Below the pieces are notes generated by a model. That model ran no database searches. It saw only the letters and a program-made list of their open reading frames with translations, and was not told the origin of the DNA. Positions 37,207 through 49,015 of a DNA stretch of 64,000 bases are shown piece after piece. Position numbers and translations under genes: made by a program. The first letter of the stretch is position 1. Each line of letters starts with the position of its first letter. Source of the DNA: Sclerotinia nivalis (Eukaryota > Ascomycota > Leotiomycetes > Helotiales > Sclerotiniaceae). The stretch is from NCBI GenBank assembly GCA_029531795.1, contig JAPEIS010000006.1, forward strand, positions 496,001 to 560,000, in the 5' to 3' direction.

Positions 37207-38100
37207 TCATTGATCGTCAAGCTTAGCCTTCACCAATTTCTTCGCCTCCTCATCCCTCTCAACCACAGTCTCATAATCCGGTCTCGGAATCTCTATTCCC
37301 TCTGTAGTCCTCCCATAAGTAATACCTCCCAATCTGGAAATCGGTTTCAGTACCGCGGGATCCACAATATTCTTCTCCTCATTAATAGCATTTTCCCTGA
37401 CCCAAAATCTCGTCCCCTCAATAACAGCCAAAACCCCCGTCTTCTTCCCGGGCGTCGCTCTACTCTCAAATTCCTTCAAACTCTCCAACTTTCCCTCGAC
37501 ACTGAAATGTGCTTCTTGAACTCTACTCGTTTTGACCGTCGTGCATGGCGCAGGGGTCAAACCACTAAACGCCCACTCTGACTCTCCATACGGCGCATTA
37601 ATGCTCGTTGCATTCGCCGCCTCGAGAAAATGCTCCGAGATAATATTAATAGTACATTCACCCGTCTCCTTCAAATTTCTCAGCGAATCCTTCGCATTAT
37701 CCAAGCCGCCCGCATATCCTAGTGTAAAAAGTGGCGGATCATGATTAATCATATTGAAGTAAGAAAACGGAGCCAGATTCGTAGATGTTCCGTCCGCGCT
37801 GCGCGTACTCACGAAACCAATCGGGCGCGGGATGATCGACGAGATGAGGAGCTTGTAGTTGTAGACTGCAGGACGTCCTTCTTCGTAGGGATCGATTTCG
37901 ATGTGCGGGATTTGCAACGAGGAACTTTGGTCGTTGGCGCCGGAGCCGAGTTTCCAGGAGGGAGAAACGGTTTGGGTGACGGTCCAGGATTTGGAGTGGT
38001 CCCAGGGCGAGCGACTGGCTTCGACGGATTTGAAATCTCGATGCGGGTTGCGGTTTATGAGTTTTTCGGCGTCGGCGCGTTGTTGGGTTGTGGAGGACAT
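37207..38100 (-). CDS. Flavin-reductase-like FMN-binding protein
   Basis: One exon, 297 residues from the only in-frame ATG near the start; the frame stays open further upstream but has no ATG. The FMN-binding split-barrel core is seen at VYNYKLLISSIIPRPIGFVS, NLAPFSYFNMINHDPPLFTLGY, DSLRNLKETGECTINIIS and SGLTPAPCTTVKT. The C-terminal part has LGGITYGRTTEGIEIPRPDYE. Members bind FMN and are thought to reduce flavins or act as flavin oxidoreductases; the exact substrate is unknown. There is no signal peptide or membrane segment, so it should be cytosolic. It is divergent from the hydrolase gene at 39009. Confidence 0.88.
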   Translation of the reverse strand: MSSTTQQRADAEKLINRNPHRDFKSVEASRSPWDHSKSWTVTQTVSPSWKLGSGANDQSSSLQIPHIEIDPYEEGRPAVYNYKLLISSIIPRPIGFVSTRSADGTSTNLAPFSYFNMINHDPPLFTLGYAGGLDNAKDSLRNLKETGECTINIISEHFLEAANATSINAPYGESEWAFSGLTPAPCTTVKTSRVQEAHFSVEGKLESLKEFESRATPGKKTGVLAVIEGTRFWVRENAINEEKNIVDPAVLKPISRLGGITYGRTTEGIEIPRPDYETVVERDEEAKKLVKAKLDDQ

Positions 38101-39008
38101 GGTGGGTGAGGTGTGGAGTTTGGAGATGGGTTTTGTGGTTGGAGAATAGAGTAACTGTTGGAGGTTGAGGTTTGTTTGTAGTGAGGGGCTGTTGATTTGT
38201 GAATTAGTAGATAAACTATTTAGCGGGGTAAGTGAGTACTGCAGAAAAGCTTGACAGTGAATAAATATAACCTTACGCACCGAATTGAAGTCCTGAATAA
38301 TCTAAGTCTCAAACTTCTAATTGACATTATATAGATGTAGATTTATGAGAGAGAAACACAATATATATATATATATATACTATTCACAACACAGACATAA
38401 AGAATACCCGCTATGAATTCGCAATCCCGATGGTAGTACCATAGTACTGACGTTACCGTTCCGCCACTAAATTTCATCACAGCGGCTTTCTTTCCGCTAT
38501 AGGAAGTTGTGAAGACAGGAGTTGGATCATTGGATTTTTATGCGATAAGATTGACCCCGCAGTGATAAGTGATAAGTAAGGGGGGAAGCTCGGAAGCTCA
38601 TCTGCGGGAAATGGAGGGAAAAGAATATGGTAGCTGGCTAGAAGCGGGTGAGTGTTTGTACACTTGAGTATTAGATCGGGAATGGGGTAATAATAACTTC
38701 ATTACTGCACAATTAAACAAAGGAAGTTATTCTTGAAGCTATTCCGAGAATTACATTATACTCCAAAGTGTTGAAGCCAATAGTAAGTAACCTTAGATTC
38801 AATCGGTCATGATAATTCACTTTGTGACAAATTGAGATAAGATTGAGATTAGGGTCTGAGGATATATCATTATATTTCTATCAAAAGACAAACATATCAC
38901 ACCGATATCCATAACTCAACAAATAAACACCAACAAATTTAAGCAACGAAACACCAGACAAAGGACATCCATAGCGTATTCAAAAACAACACAACAAGCA
39001 TCACAAAA
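38101..39008. other. Divergent promoter with (TA)n tract
   Basis: The promoters of the flavin-reductase-like gene (-) and the homoserine-acetyltransferase-like gene (+). A TA dinucleotide run lies at about 38361-38379 and a GTGATAA repeat near 38561-38577. No gene is present. Confidence 0.6.
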
Positions 39009-40693
39009 ATGGATTCCCTCCCCTCTCAACTCTCCCCTCTCAACCTAGCACCTGGTGTCCAAAGATACGCACTCGGAAACTGGAAACTTCAATCTGGGCA
39101 GGAGATTCCAGAAGCACATATCGCATATAAAACATTTGGAGATCCAAGTTTCCCTGCTATTATTTATCCTTCTTGGTTTTCTGGAGGTGAGTTTCAACCT
39201 TCGAGTTTCTTATACTGTTCATTCATCTGGTGCTCTCCATTCATAAGAGGATAGAAGCTATGATTCCAGATGTCACGTTTCAAAAAATGAACTATTAACA
39301 TTCGATTTCGATACTACGGCCGTTGATGCTAACGACACCAACCAACCAACAGCAATCGCAGACAACGAATGGCTCATCGGAGAATCCCAGGCATTAAATC
39401 CCAAAAAATACTTCATAATCATCACCGCACTTTTCGGCAATGGAGAATCAACCGTGCGTCTCCTCCTCCTCCCCCTCCATCATCCCATCTCCAACCCCCC
39501 TCGATCAATAAACACTAACCAACAAAAAATAGTCACCATCCAACAGCCCCCTCACCCCCTTCCCAAAAGTAACTTTCTACGACAACGTTCGCGCGCAGTA
39601 TAAACTCATAACCACCCATCTCCAAATAACCCACGCGCGCGCCGTGATCGGTTGGTCTATGGGCGCAGCCCAAACTTATCAATGGGCTACTATGTATCCG
39701 TCTTTTATGGATATATGTGTACCGTTTTGTGGGTCGGCAAAAACAGCATTGCATAATCAGGTTTTTCTCGAAGGGGTGAAATCTGCATTGTTGGCTGGGA
39801 AGGGCCTTTCGAGTGCGGGGTCTAATGAGGGGGTTTTTGTGAATGGGGAGGGAGGAGAGGAGGTGAGGGTTTGGAGTGAGGAGGAGAGGGAGGTGGGATT
39901 GAAGGCTTTTGGGAGGGGGTATGCTGGGTGGGGGTTTAGTCAGGTGAGTTGAGGTTGAAGGCGGTGGAGCTGCATCGTGTGAGAGTATGATACTTATGAT
40001 ACTGCAGGCATTTTATAGAGAAGAACTATTCAAAACTGCCCTCGGATATAAAGATCTCGAGGACTTTATGAAGAATTTCTGGGAGAAATGGGCTCTTTCG
40101 AAAGGTACTTCCCCTTCCCCTTCCCCTTCCCCTTCCATCTCCTCCCTCATCTTTTCTTCTCCCCCTCCTACCATTCCCACCCCCCCTCTCTCACTCCAAC
40201 CCACCATATTAACCACCCCCTAAAATAGATCCCGAAAACCTCCTAACAATGCTCTATACGTGGTCGTCGGGCGACGTCTCCAATCAATCCCCATATAATG
40301 GAGATTTTACTGCTGCGATGGACGCTATTAAAGCAAAGATGCTTGTTTTACCCGGGAAGACGGATTTGTATTTTCCGTATGTATTTTTTCTCGTTGCTTC
40401 TGTTTCATTTTTTCTCTTCCTTCTCCTTTTTCCAACTCGCTATCCCCATCCCCTTCCTCCCATCCCCTTCCTCCTTCCCCCCAAACACCCATCCAACACC
40501 CCTCACCTCACTAACCTCCCCTCCCCCCAAAAACAGACCCGAAGATTCGCAAATCGAAGTATCCCTCATGCGCCCCGGAATCGGTACCCTCGACATCATT
40601 CCCAGTATATGGGGACATTGGGCCGGGGGACCCGGTGATTCAAAGGAAGATGTGAGGTGGCTTAATGAGAGGTTGGTTGGGGTTGGTCTTTAG
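39009..40693 (+). CDS. Homoserine O-acetyltransferase-like alpha/beta-hydrolase
   Basis: Six exons, 39009-39186, 39353-39453, 39533-39943, 40008-40104, 40229-40376 and 40537-40693, give 363 residues. The sequence follows the MetX-like branch of the fold: LQSGQEIPEAHIAYKTFGDPS, FGNGEST, ARAVIGWSMGAAQTYQWA (Ser nucleophile), PGKTDLYFPPEDSQ (acid region) and IWGHWAGGPG (His). It is shorter than true homoserine acetyltransferases (about 480-520 residues), so another acyl transfer or hydrolysis may be its job. Introns 4 and 5 are pyrimidine-rich; intron 4 carries a short TTCCCC tandem repeat. There is no targeting signal. Confidence 0.87.
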
Positions 40694-41176
40694 ATTTATG
40701 GTATGGTATGGTGGGGAGGGAGGAGGGAGAGAGATGGATTGGGAAGTTTTTTTATTTTTAGTTTTTTAGTTTTTTAGGTCGGTGGTGTTGAAGCAAGTAG
40801 GCAAGCTCATTAAGGTGGCGATGCAATGGATTTTCGCATGGTATTCAAACATGAATGGATGTGCTTGTTGTGATGTGAAAGAAAGTTACCTATCGATCAT
40901 AATAAATCCATCGGTATATGCTCATTGCTGAATAATTGTTGTATGTAAGATCATATGTACCTATGTATATGTAAATAAATAAACAAATAAACAAATATGC
41001 AGATAAGATTTCACCACTAGAACTATGTACTGTATTACCGACCAAACCTCCTAAATTCCGAATTCCAAATTGCAAAACCCAAGTACCGAACGCCAGATAT
41101 CTACCTACCCATCCATCCAAGACAGATACGGTACATCAGCACCATCATCTTTGTATCCCCACCCACAACTCACAAC
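40694..41176. other. Convergent 3' region
   Basis: Between the plus-strand hydrolase and the minus-strand DUF3074 gene. It is AT-rich, with an AAAT/AAAC-repeat stretch near 40973-40997, and has no gene. Confidence 0.6.
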
Positions 41177-43617
41177 TCACAACTCCCCATTCCATTTTCC
41201 CACCGGAGTCTCACTCCTACCCACCACCGGCATAACGACCGGCCTTTCATTCTCGGCACTAACCCCAACACCCTCCCCAACACCCTCCCCAGCACCGATA
41301 CCAGCACCAGCAACCTTACCACCTAAACCCATAGCACTCTTCGCACCCCCACTAACGCCACTCCTCTGACTCCCACTCGCACTCCCCATACTACTTCCCC
41401 GAACCCTTCCCTTCGGACTCGACCCCCCACTCAACTCCTCCCTCACCTCCCTCAACATTTCCTCGCCTGGGACTCCCAATCTCCCCAACCTCCCCACTAA
41501 TAGTGTATTTTCCCTCTGTACACTACCCACCTGATCTCTCAAAACCTGTTTCTCCCTCCTCAAAACCTCAATCTCCGCTCTCAAATTAGTGTTCACTTGT
41601 TGCAAATCCTCCCCTTTTTCTTTTCCCTCCCTCTTCCTCCTCCTCTCTTCTTGTTTCTGCTCTTCTCTTATCCTTTTCTTTTCTAATTTTTCCATTTCCT
41701 TTCTATATTTCTCTTCTCTTTTCTTTACCTCTCTCTCATGTTTTTCCTCGGCTTTACGAATTGCTTCCTTTTCTTTCTCTCCATCTTCACTCTTTTTATC
41801 CGCTTCTCTTTGTTTTGCTCTCTCTAACTTCTCTTGGAGTTTTCGTTTTTTGTCTTCTAATTTCTGTAGCTCTTTATCTTGTTGCAGATTTACTTTTTGA
41901 ACAGCTGCTGATTCTTGTGATGATATTTTTCGGAATGAAAGAGCTGATTCGAAACTATTCACCGTGGATTCGCTGGTGATGGATGCATCGGATACTGATC
42001 GAGAGCGAGGAATAGGCGCGGAAAATTGAGTCGGAACAGGTTCACTGGCAAGAGGTAAAGGCTCACTTTCTTGAGCTGAGGGAGCTTCGTTAGCATGAGG
42101 TAGACGATCCGCAAAAATTGCTGGTGCATATGGAGCGATTAAAGCTCCAGCAGTAGTTGCTACTCCTGCCATTAAGTCATATATTCCACCACCGCTTGTT
42201 GTAGGTGCTTGCTGTTGTGTCTGAGTTACAGGCTTCGTTGGACCAACAGGCACAGAAGGCGATATCTCTGCTTGGCTATCTATACCTGCAAGATGTCCAT
42301 TTGTTTGATAGTTATGTAAATCTTTTTCATGGTCATGTTGACGATGATGGTGATGATGTTCACGCTCGGCATCTTCTTCTTCTTTTCCTTCAACAGGTTC
42401 TTCATCATCACTTTCCAATCCCTCGATTGTCTTCGAACATGCCCAATCCAAGAATTTGCCCGCATCAGAAACGATAGCTGCTGGAGTTCCACGATCAATC
42501 ATAAATCGTGGTACACTTCCACCAGGATCACTCCTTGTGATCATGATCCACTCAACAGGATTTTGTTCCCATTCATCATCCTCGCTTGGGACAGCTGTTT
42601 TCTCGCCTTTGCCAACAAGAGCTAGGTTACTATCGGAACGTGAAGCCTGCTTTTCAATACCTTCTTCTACTTCCTCTGTAGTAGGTTGATCATGCTTCTG
42701 ATGCGCATTTCTCAAAACGGCCTCTCTTCCTAAATTCGAACCAGATCTATCTCTTGAATGTCCCTTTGTGAGATCTGATGCTGATGCGGATCTCTTTGGG
42801 GGCGCTTTCTTAGTTGGTATTTCTCGAATAAATTCAACTGATTCATAATTTCCTCTTATATATCCTTCACGTTGTGGAGCATCTGGATGTTGACATGGTT
42901 TCGATATTACCATAAAATGGCGGGGTACTTCGTGATTATTTTGTCCCTTCAATGCTTGATCTGAAGAGATGAGCATCGTTACGAAATCTCTCGGGGAAGT
43001 CGGCCCTGGAAACTGTGCAGATAGCAGATACACTGATACGCATTAGAATTTTGCCCTTTTTTACAATTTGACAAAAACATACCTTCCATTTTCCCCGTCC
43101 CAGGAATATTGTTATACGCCACTCTCCTCTCTCCACCGATACCTCTAATATTACCCTCACCCGGACCACCCTGAACCTTCAGTGTTTCCGGAAATTCCCT
43201 CTCTAAACCTCTCTTCCATTTCGTAAATCCCAATCCCTCATGCACACTCCTCCTCGCGAACCAAGTTCCCTTTCCATCCTTTCCCTTGCAAGAATATACA
43301 CTTATACCCAATGGATTATCGGCCGGCTTCAGTTTCACTTGTTTCCATTCCTTCTGCAGAGATTCAATATCGTGAGGCGGAGGTGGAGATCTGGCATGCG
43401 ATGCTGAGATTTCGGATGCAGATGAGGCGATTGAAGATGTTGTATTTGATCGCGGGCGAGCGGTGGAAGATTCGGCACTGTCGGGTATGGGGATTGAATC
43501 AACTATTAATTGACCACTATTGAAAGCATCTAATAGAAATGGCTTTAGGTTGTCAGTGGGAGTTTCGTCGTAGCTTATGGCGCCCAGTGCTTTGAGAGCA
43601 TCGTGAAGAGCTGCCAT
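41177..43617 (-). CDS. DUF3074 domain protein (fungal START-like) with coiled coil
   Basis: Two exons, 43617-43083 and 43032-41177, give 796 residues. The acceptor used is the TATCAG before TGTATCTG, because it alone yields the conserved GKMEVYLLSAQFPGPTSPRDFV. The DUF3074 region, a START/Bet v1-like lipid-binding fold, spans about residues 85-400: WKQVKLKPADNPLGISVY, WFARRSVHEGLGFTKWKRGL, RHFMVISKPCQHPDAPQREG, WIMITRSDPGGSVPRFMIDRG. A His-rich patch follows, then a hydrophobic YDLMAGVATTAGALIAPYAP and a long charged Lys/Glu/Arg coiled coil (about residues 550-690). The tail is Gly-rich. It may bind lipids at a membrane contact or scaffold; the function is unproven. The first ATG is at 43617. 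Confidence 0.86.
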
Positions 43618-44770
43618 TTCGTTTGCTGTTTGGATTCTTTGTTTCTTCAATGAAGTGTGTGATTTCTTGGTGAACCTGATGCGAGGCTGTTATGCGGGCC
43701 GTCGAGATGCGGGCCAGATATATTTCAAGAGTTAGGACTAGAGCTCTTTTGATCGTTGTCTTGAAGTTTTGAGGGTTAATATGGCGAACTAGGTGCTTGG
43801 CCTTTGATTAGTTATCGTGAATAGAGTTGGAATGGAATGGAATGTATTATGCATTAAGCTCAGTGAGCAGAAAAGGTAGCATGCAGGAACAAATGGTTAA
43901 TCTGTGTTTCAAACAGAGTGATGATGGCATTCAACAAAGGGTATGAATTTGATGAGGGGGAGTAAGTAGCTGGATGTATGTACAATTCCCCCCTTTAAGC
44001 TAGGTAGTTAAGTATGTATAATACAAATAGTATGTATATCAATGAATAACATCATTCTTACACTCGACCAATATGAAGTGGTAAATAAGTGAAAAAAGTC
44101 GTTGAAACTGGAATAACCTATTAAGCTATTGCGGGGTTACACTCAGACCCAGACAATATGATTGGCCTAGCTTTAAATTTTTTGAGTGGAAACTAGATTT
44201 CCAGAACGCTCGACGTCATCTCTCAGCCACAGACACTAGCATGTGCGCGGAACTCAAATCTTCGCATGGGAATTCCGAAGATGGAAACAAATGCATGGAA
44301 TTTTCCATGGAAAAGGGGGGTGGATTGTAATGAATACTAGTCAAGTGATTTTAACTTGTCCAATATTCACCCATGAGATTCTTGTTTTGTCTACGAAAAT
44401 ATTAGAGAATGTTCAATTCGTACCACACAGCTTATCAGACATTTATCATTTGAACCCCCTTTTTATATTATTTTATCTAATTATGAATTTTGAAACTAGT
44501 CGGCACTAGAGCTTTTTTCAAGAGGCAGTTTGTATATCAGTTTGTACTAAAATAGATTTCAGCCCTTGCATAGCTAAATCCGAATCCGAATGCGAATCCG
44601 AGTCCGAGCCCAAATCCGAGTCTACTCTCGAAACTAAGATGTCGAAAATGCCTTTATTCAATAATTTTTCAATTTTTCAATTTTTATTTATTACAAAATG
44701 ATAAAAATGATATTATTAGACAACTTTTAATTAATATTATTATAATATCTATTTCATATGTTATATAATC
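43618..44770. other. Intergenic interval with hexamer repeat
   Basis: The promoter of the DUF3074 gene on the left and the 3' region of the GH71 locus on the right. An (ATCCGA)n-like tract lies at 44578-44622. No gene is supported. Confidence 0.55.
44578..44622. repeat. Degenerate (ATCCGA)n hexamer repeat
   Basis: Roughly seven copies of an ATCCGA/GTCCGA-type hexamer with substitutions, in non-coding DNA. Confidence 0.8.
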
Positions 44771-46408
44771 TCAGTCGTGGTGCTTGCCCCCGTAAGCATA
44801 GCCTACCCATGCGTTCCAATTTTGGATACCATCTGTGCAAGTAGTGCTGATATCCTTTCCGGTTATCACAGCGCCGCCTCGAGATAGGGTGATTGTCACT
44901 GCTCGGGTGTAGCCATTCATTGATACATTCCCGTGGTACATACCAATACCATCGAAAGGAGTTTTTGCCCATCCTCCAACCTGTCCACCATGAATATCAC
45001 CGTCAGCTTCTTCTCGCTGTAATTGAAAATGTAATCGAATGGGATGGAGACTTACAACCGTGTTCCCACTAATCGTGACCGTTACTGTTGCACCGGGACC
45101 AGAAAGAAGCGCTGAATAGAATATGTTGTCTGCGCAAAGGTCAGTATCAGTTTTGAAGAGCAGTATAAGTGTTTTTATTTGCATCATACCTTGAACAATG
45201 TCTCCTGGTTGAAACTCGACCTGGAATTGACTGTGGGTGTTTCCAGATGTGTCGCCAGTTGCGCAAGAGCTTCCGACAACCGGGTTCGGACGATACCATC
45301 CCACGAGAATTTCCTGGGTTATTGTGGAAATATTGTTTTTGTAGGTATCGATGAGATAAGGTAGAAGCACTCGCCAGCCATCGTGCGGCATATCTAACAC
45401 GTAGTTGTAAGGGGCCTTGCCGATATCAAATGCATCGTATTGTCGGTCATCCAGAGGGCCAATGTAATGAGACTCGCCATAGTCATTCCAAGTAAGGATT
45501 TCGACAAACTCGGGCTGAAGATAATTGGCCTGAATCCAACGATCATACCATAACCTATCACCTCTCCATAGCCAGTTTTTATCGTACCCAGGAAGGTTTG
45601 TGAAGAACCAAGGTGAAATTGCCATCATGTAGCTGGACAGGGTCAGTCACATCCACTCATGCTGATTTGAAAGAGGGAAAATCCAAAGAACTTACTGAGA
45701 AAAGTCACTGCCATTGCCACCGAATTCATCATCAAGGAACTGGGCGTAACTGGCATCAACGTATGTATCCATGTCAGTATTCCCCCAGGGCCAAGCTGCC
45801 CAGCCTAAAAGAACATAAGTATGTGAAGGCACGGGAGATAAGATTGAAGACTTACTAAACAGTCCATCGATTTGAGCGCCACCACCCGCCAATAGGGCAG
45901 CCTTAGCACCCAGAGAAGAATAATCTGGATAGAACAGACAATTTGTAATAGCCCGGATTTGTATCCAATCTATAGCATTAACTGGTCCTTCAAAAGTGGA
46001 CACAAACGGCTTGTCGCCTACATGGTAATATGCCGAGCTCGAGATATACTTATTGAGAAAAGACAGAACAGTCGATTGAGGCCAAGCTCCGTTGCCAGCA
46101 TAATCAAAATAGAAGAACAATGAGAAGCCACTAGCCTCTGCAGCTGCGAATGCAAGAGGTACTTGAGCATCGTTGGTGCTGTCTCCCTGAGCCATGTTAA
46201 GTGCAAATGCGTCAATATGTGCACTTTGCGCGAGTGCGATGTTGGTTGCCCAGTCGGCTTGAGTAAAACTGGGAGTATTACCCACCTGGTAAAGATAAGT
46301 AAAGGCTTGGTGCCGGGGAGCTTAACATACCATGAACTGGGCGAATACCGCTTTTTCTTGGGCATGTCACGCCCATGCCAATAACGTTAATCCAAATGTA
46401 AGTTTCAT
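44771..46408 (-). pseudogene. GH71 alpha-1,3-glucanase (mutanase) with a stop codon in the signal peptide
   Basis: Six exons can be built: 46408-46331, 46285-45856, 45804-45696, 45632-45190, 45129-45056 and 45016-44771. GH71 marks are clear: AVFAQFMVGNTPSFTQADW, AHIDAFALNMAQGD, FFYFDYAGNGAWP, SWAAWPWGNTDMD, YMMAISPWFFTNLPGYDKNW and FVEILTWNDYGESHYIGP. A C-terminal beta-rich region ends in GGKHHD. The first exon encodes a signal-peptide-like MKLTFGLTLLAWA, then TGA (46369-46367, codon 14), then HAQEKAVFAQFM in the same frame. All other exons and splice sites look intact, so the lesion is recent, is a sequence error, or is bypassed by an upstream exon I cannot see. The family cleaves alpha-1,3-glucan of fungal walls. 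Confidence 0.72.
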
Positions 46409-47843
46409 CCTGTGCGAGCAGATGAAGTCCTGAAGAACGGTTTACTTCTTTCAAAGCAGCCAACACTTACTATTTAAGTATTTTCTTAGCTCCAGGAAGC
46501 TTCATGAGCTTCCCAACAGTAGCTTCAAGCTGAACGTGAGATCCCATTTTGTATAGTTCGTCCGAACATACCCATCATCGATTTCTCGGTGTATTCTCCA
46601 TAATAATACCCCCGGGAAGCGACTACGATCAAAGCGAACTGCTAATCGAGGAGTCATTGGGAAATTCGCTAATTCCCTTTCACATGAAAGTCCGAAATTC
46701 TGGGTAATGATCACCTTCCTTCATCACTAGCTATTTTGCGAGCTTGCTTTTCGAGAGAGTTGATCAGATCAGTTAAATTTGAAATTATCAAATGCCGTGT
46801 TGAAATCGTTGGGTTGACCGCAATGGAAGTAATATTCAGGTGGGATTGGAAGTGGAGTTGGAGACTCGGAGTTATCTTGGCGTGAGACTTTAGAGACTTT
46901 TTGCTTTGGATCCTGTCACTGTACATTTTGTCACTTCCAATTCTCGCCCCTACTAATGGTAGGATTATGTTGAATATTATACCCGATTTAGAAATCATGA
47001 AGAGATATGAAATATGGAGAAGTGATTTGGATTGAAGTGATTCTAAGCTTTTGTCACTAGTTAAGCTCTTTGGTTACATTGTCACTTGAACCTTGGACAA
47101 ATGGCCCTGTAAAGTCACTTCTATCTGACATTGAGCTTGAGAATAGCTTCAAAATCTGCCCCTGTTGAAGATCCTGTATGGTTCGCACTCGCGAAGTCTA
47201 GTTTTTGATATTCGAACACCTATAGCAGGGTCTACAATCTGTTGTTGGTGACTGAACTGAGTCACTAGCAGAAAACCTCTATTGAAAGTGGAGTTCGAGT
47301 TACACTGTATGAACTCACCTACTCCAAAACACAATAAGCCTATTTTTCAATCCTTACCTTTTCCCGGGCTGAAGAGAAATGGATCAAAAAATCATTCACT
47401 TCGGTCAGTCCCCCAATCATATATCTTTTGTCCCTCGATGGGTCTTTCTGTACAGGGTCTATTGTGTTTTGAAGTAGGTGAATTTATACAGTAATGGACA
47501 CTCTTAGGCAGTCTAATCGTCGCTCAATAGGACGGAGCGTAGTTGAGGAAACTTCCGAATGAGTAACGGAGTAATATTGAGATGCTATAGATTAGAAGCG
47601 GGGTTGGAATAGAGTCAAAATAAAGTTAAAGTGGGGTTGACATAAAGTTAGAGTGATTTCGGTGTGATATTGAAAGTAATATTGTTGGAGTAATGTTGGT
47701 GTGATGATGTTGGTGATGTTGGTGATATATTAGATACCATTCTAGCAGATGCACATACTTAGGCACGACGCCCAAAATCTTGCAGGCCGAGACATCAACA
47801 GCATTTTCATCGACAACACTATATAACCTATACACTACTTACA
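46409..47843. other. Intergenic interval with inverted repeat
   Basis: No gene is supported. GTCACT is repeated many times between about 46910 and 47270. An inverted repeat pair lies at 47301-47492. The right end contains the promoter of the F-box-like locus. Confidence 0.5.
47301..47492. repeat. Inverted repeat, possible small MITE or hairpin
   Basis: The left arm (about 47303-47335) contains CACTGTATGAACTCACCTAC then TCCAAAACACAAT. The right arm (47461-47492) is its reverse complement with a few mismatches. The arms are separated by about 125 bp. No target duplication was found. Confidence 0.55.
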
Positions 47844-48490
47844 ATGTCTCAACCACCAACGTTACTCACCCTTCCCCCCGAGATCCGCCGGAAGATCCTC
47901 CATTATGCCATCTACACCCCCAGGCTCGCACCCGCTATCCCAAACGCCATAATTGTGTCCAAGCTCCGTGGTTTGAAGGGCCTGGACGGGCGTAAGATCC
48001 CCTCCGACAAGCGTAAGAAGTTCTACGGCACCGACATTATGAGCTCCATCTTTGTCGTTTGCCGCCTCATCCACGCTGAGCTCGAAGAAGTCCTCTTCAC
48101 GCGCTTCATCTTCTCATTCCCGCATTACATGCGTCTGGCCACCGTACAAGAATTCACGACCACGATTAGTCCCCGAGCATGTACATTGCTACGGGAGATA
48201 ATGGCGATCATCCATTTTGACCTTAGGTTTGATGAAACCCATTGCAGGCACAGGAAGCCTTGATATATTTGAAGAAAAAGCTGCCGGGGTTGAAGAAGGT
48301 GCATTTGGTAGTTGGGTTTGTGGCAGCACCGCTCGGTGGTGTGTTGGTAAAGAGGAGACTAGATGGGTTTGCGGATATGATTATGGAGTTTGTAATCAGT
48401 TTTGCGTCGGGGATTGAAGTTGTGGTTACTAATAGGGATTCTCAGCAGTGTAGAAAGGATATTATGCAAGTTTGTAAATCAGTACCTTAA
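47844..48490 (+). pseudogene. Frameshifted F-box-like/DUF7730-like protein gene
   Basis: The first frame (47844-48263) reads MSQPPTLLTLPPEIRRKILH and continues with IFVVCRLIHAELEEVLFTRFIF, the pattern of fungal F-box-like proteins (LPPEIR start, VCRLIHAE middle). It breaks near 48230-48260. A second frame picks up with QEALIYLKKKLPGLKKVHLV and runs to 48490. The only possible intron between the frames would be about 21 bp, too short to splice. A one- or two-base indel is therefore the simplest explanation, either as true decay or as a sequence error. F-box-like family assignment is moderate; the function is unknown. It sits beside transposon debris. Confidence 0.6.
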
Positions 48491-49015
48491 CGATCGTTGA
48501 CATCCGTATATTTCTTGAATCTAGATTTCTCGGGTCTGGGTCTTTCCCTCTGCATTGCTTTTCTTCCTCATCCATAATTTATTGCCAGCGAATGCTGAAG
48601 TAGACTGCTATCACCCATAGACCTCGCTGATAAGGGAATTGATAATTTTGATGCAAATATTCAAAAAATTCAATAGATTAATAATCAACACACCCACAGC
48701 TCTTTCTTCCAAGCTTGTTTCGGGTGAAGATAAAAACAGTTCGATTCAAATAGAACCACCTAGATAAATAAATTGATTGGACATTACGCCATCCACTTAC
48801 CAATACCAATATTCAATCTACTATATACAAATTCAAATTCAAATCCTGAGGGGAGTCTAAATATGAATATCAAAAATAATTCATTGGGAAGGTTCAAACA
48901 TCAAACACTCACTTAATAGCACATAAATTCACATAACGTGGTTTATCACCGAGTCGCGCATTTTTCCCCGCTCTACGACCAATGAACTTCAATTTGTATT
49001 TTCTTTACAACCAGA
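48491..49015. other. AT-rich interval before the transposase relic
   Basis: No gene is present. This stretch probably includes the left end of the transposon whose coding relic starts at 49016, but I could not identify a terminal inverted repeat. Confidence 0.5.

Noticed and set aside
46018..46365. Minus-strand frame starting MPKKKRYSPSSW as an alternative GH71 start
   Set aside because: It is in the wrong frame for the conserved AVFAQFM...VGNTPSF sequence and reads through the first intron.
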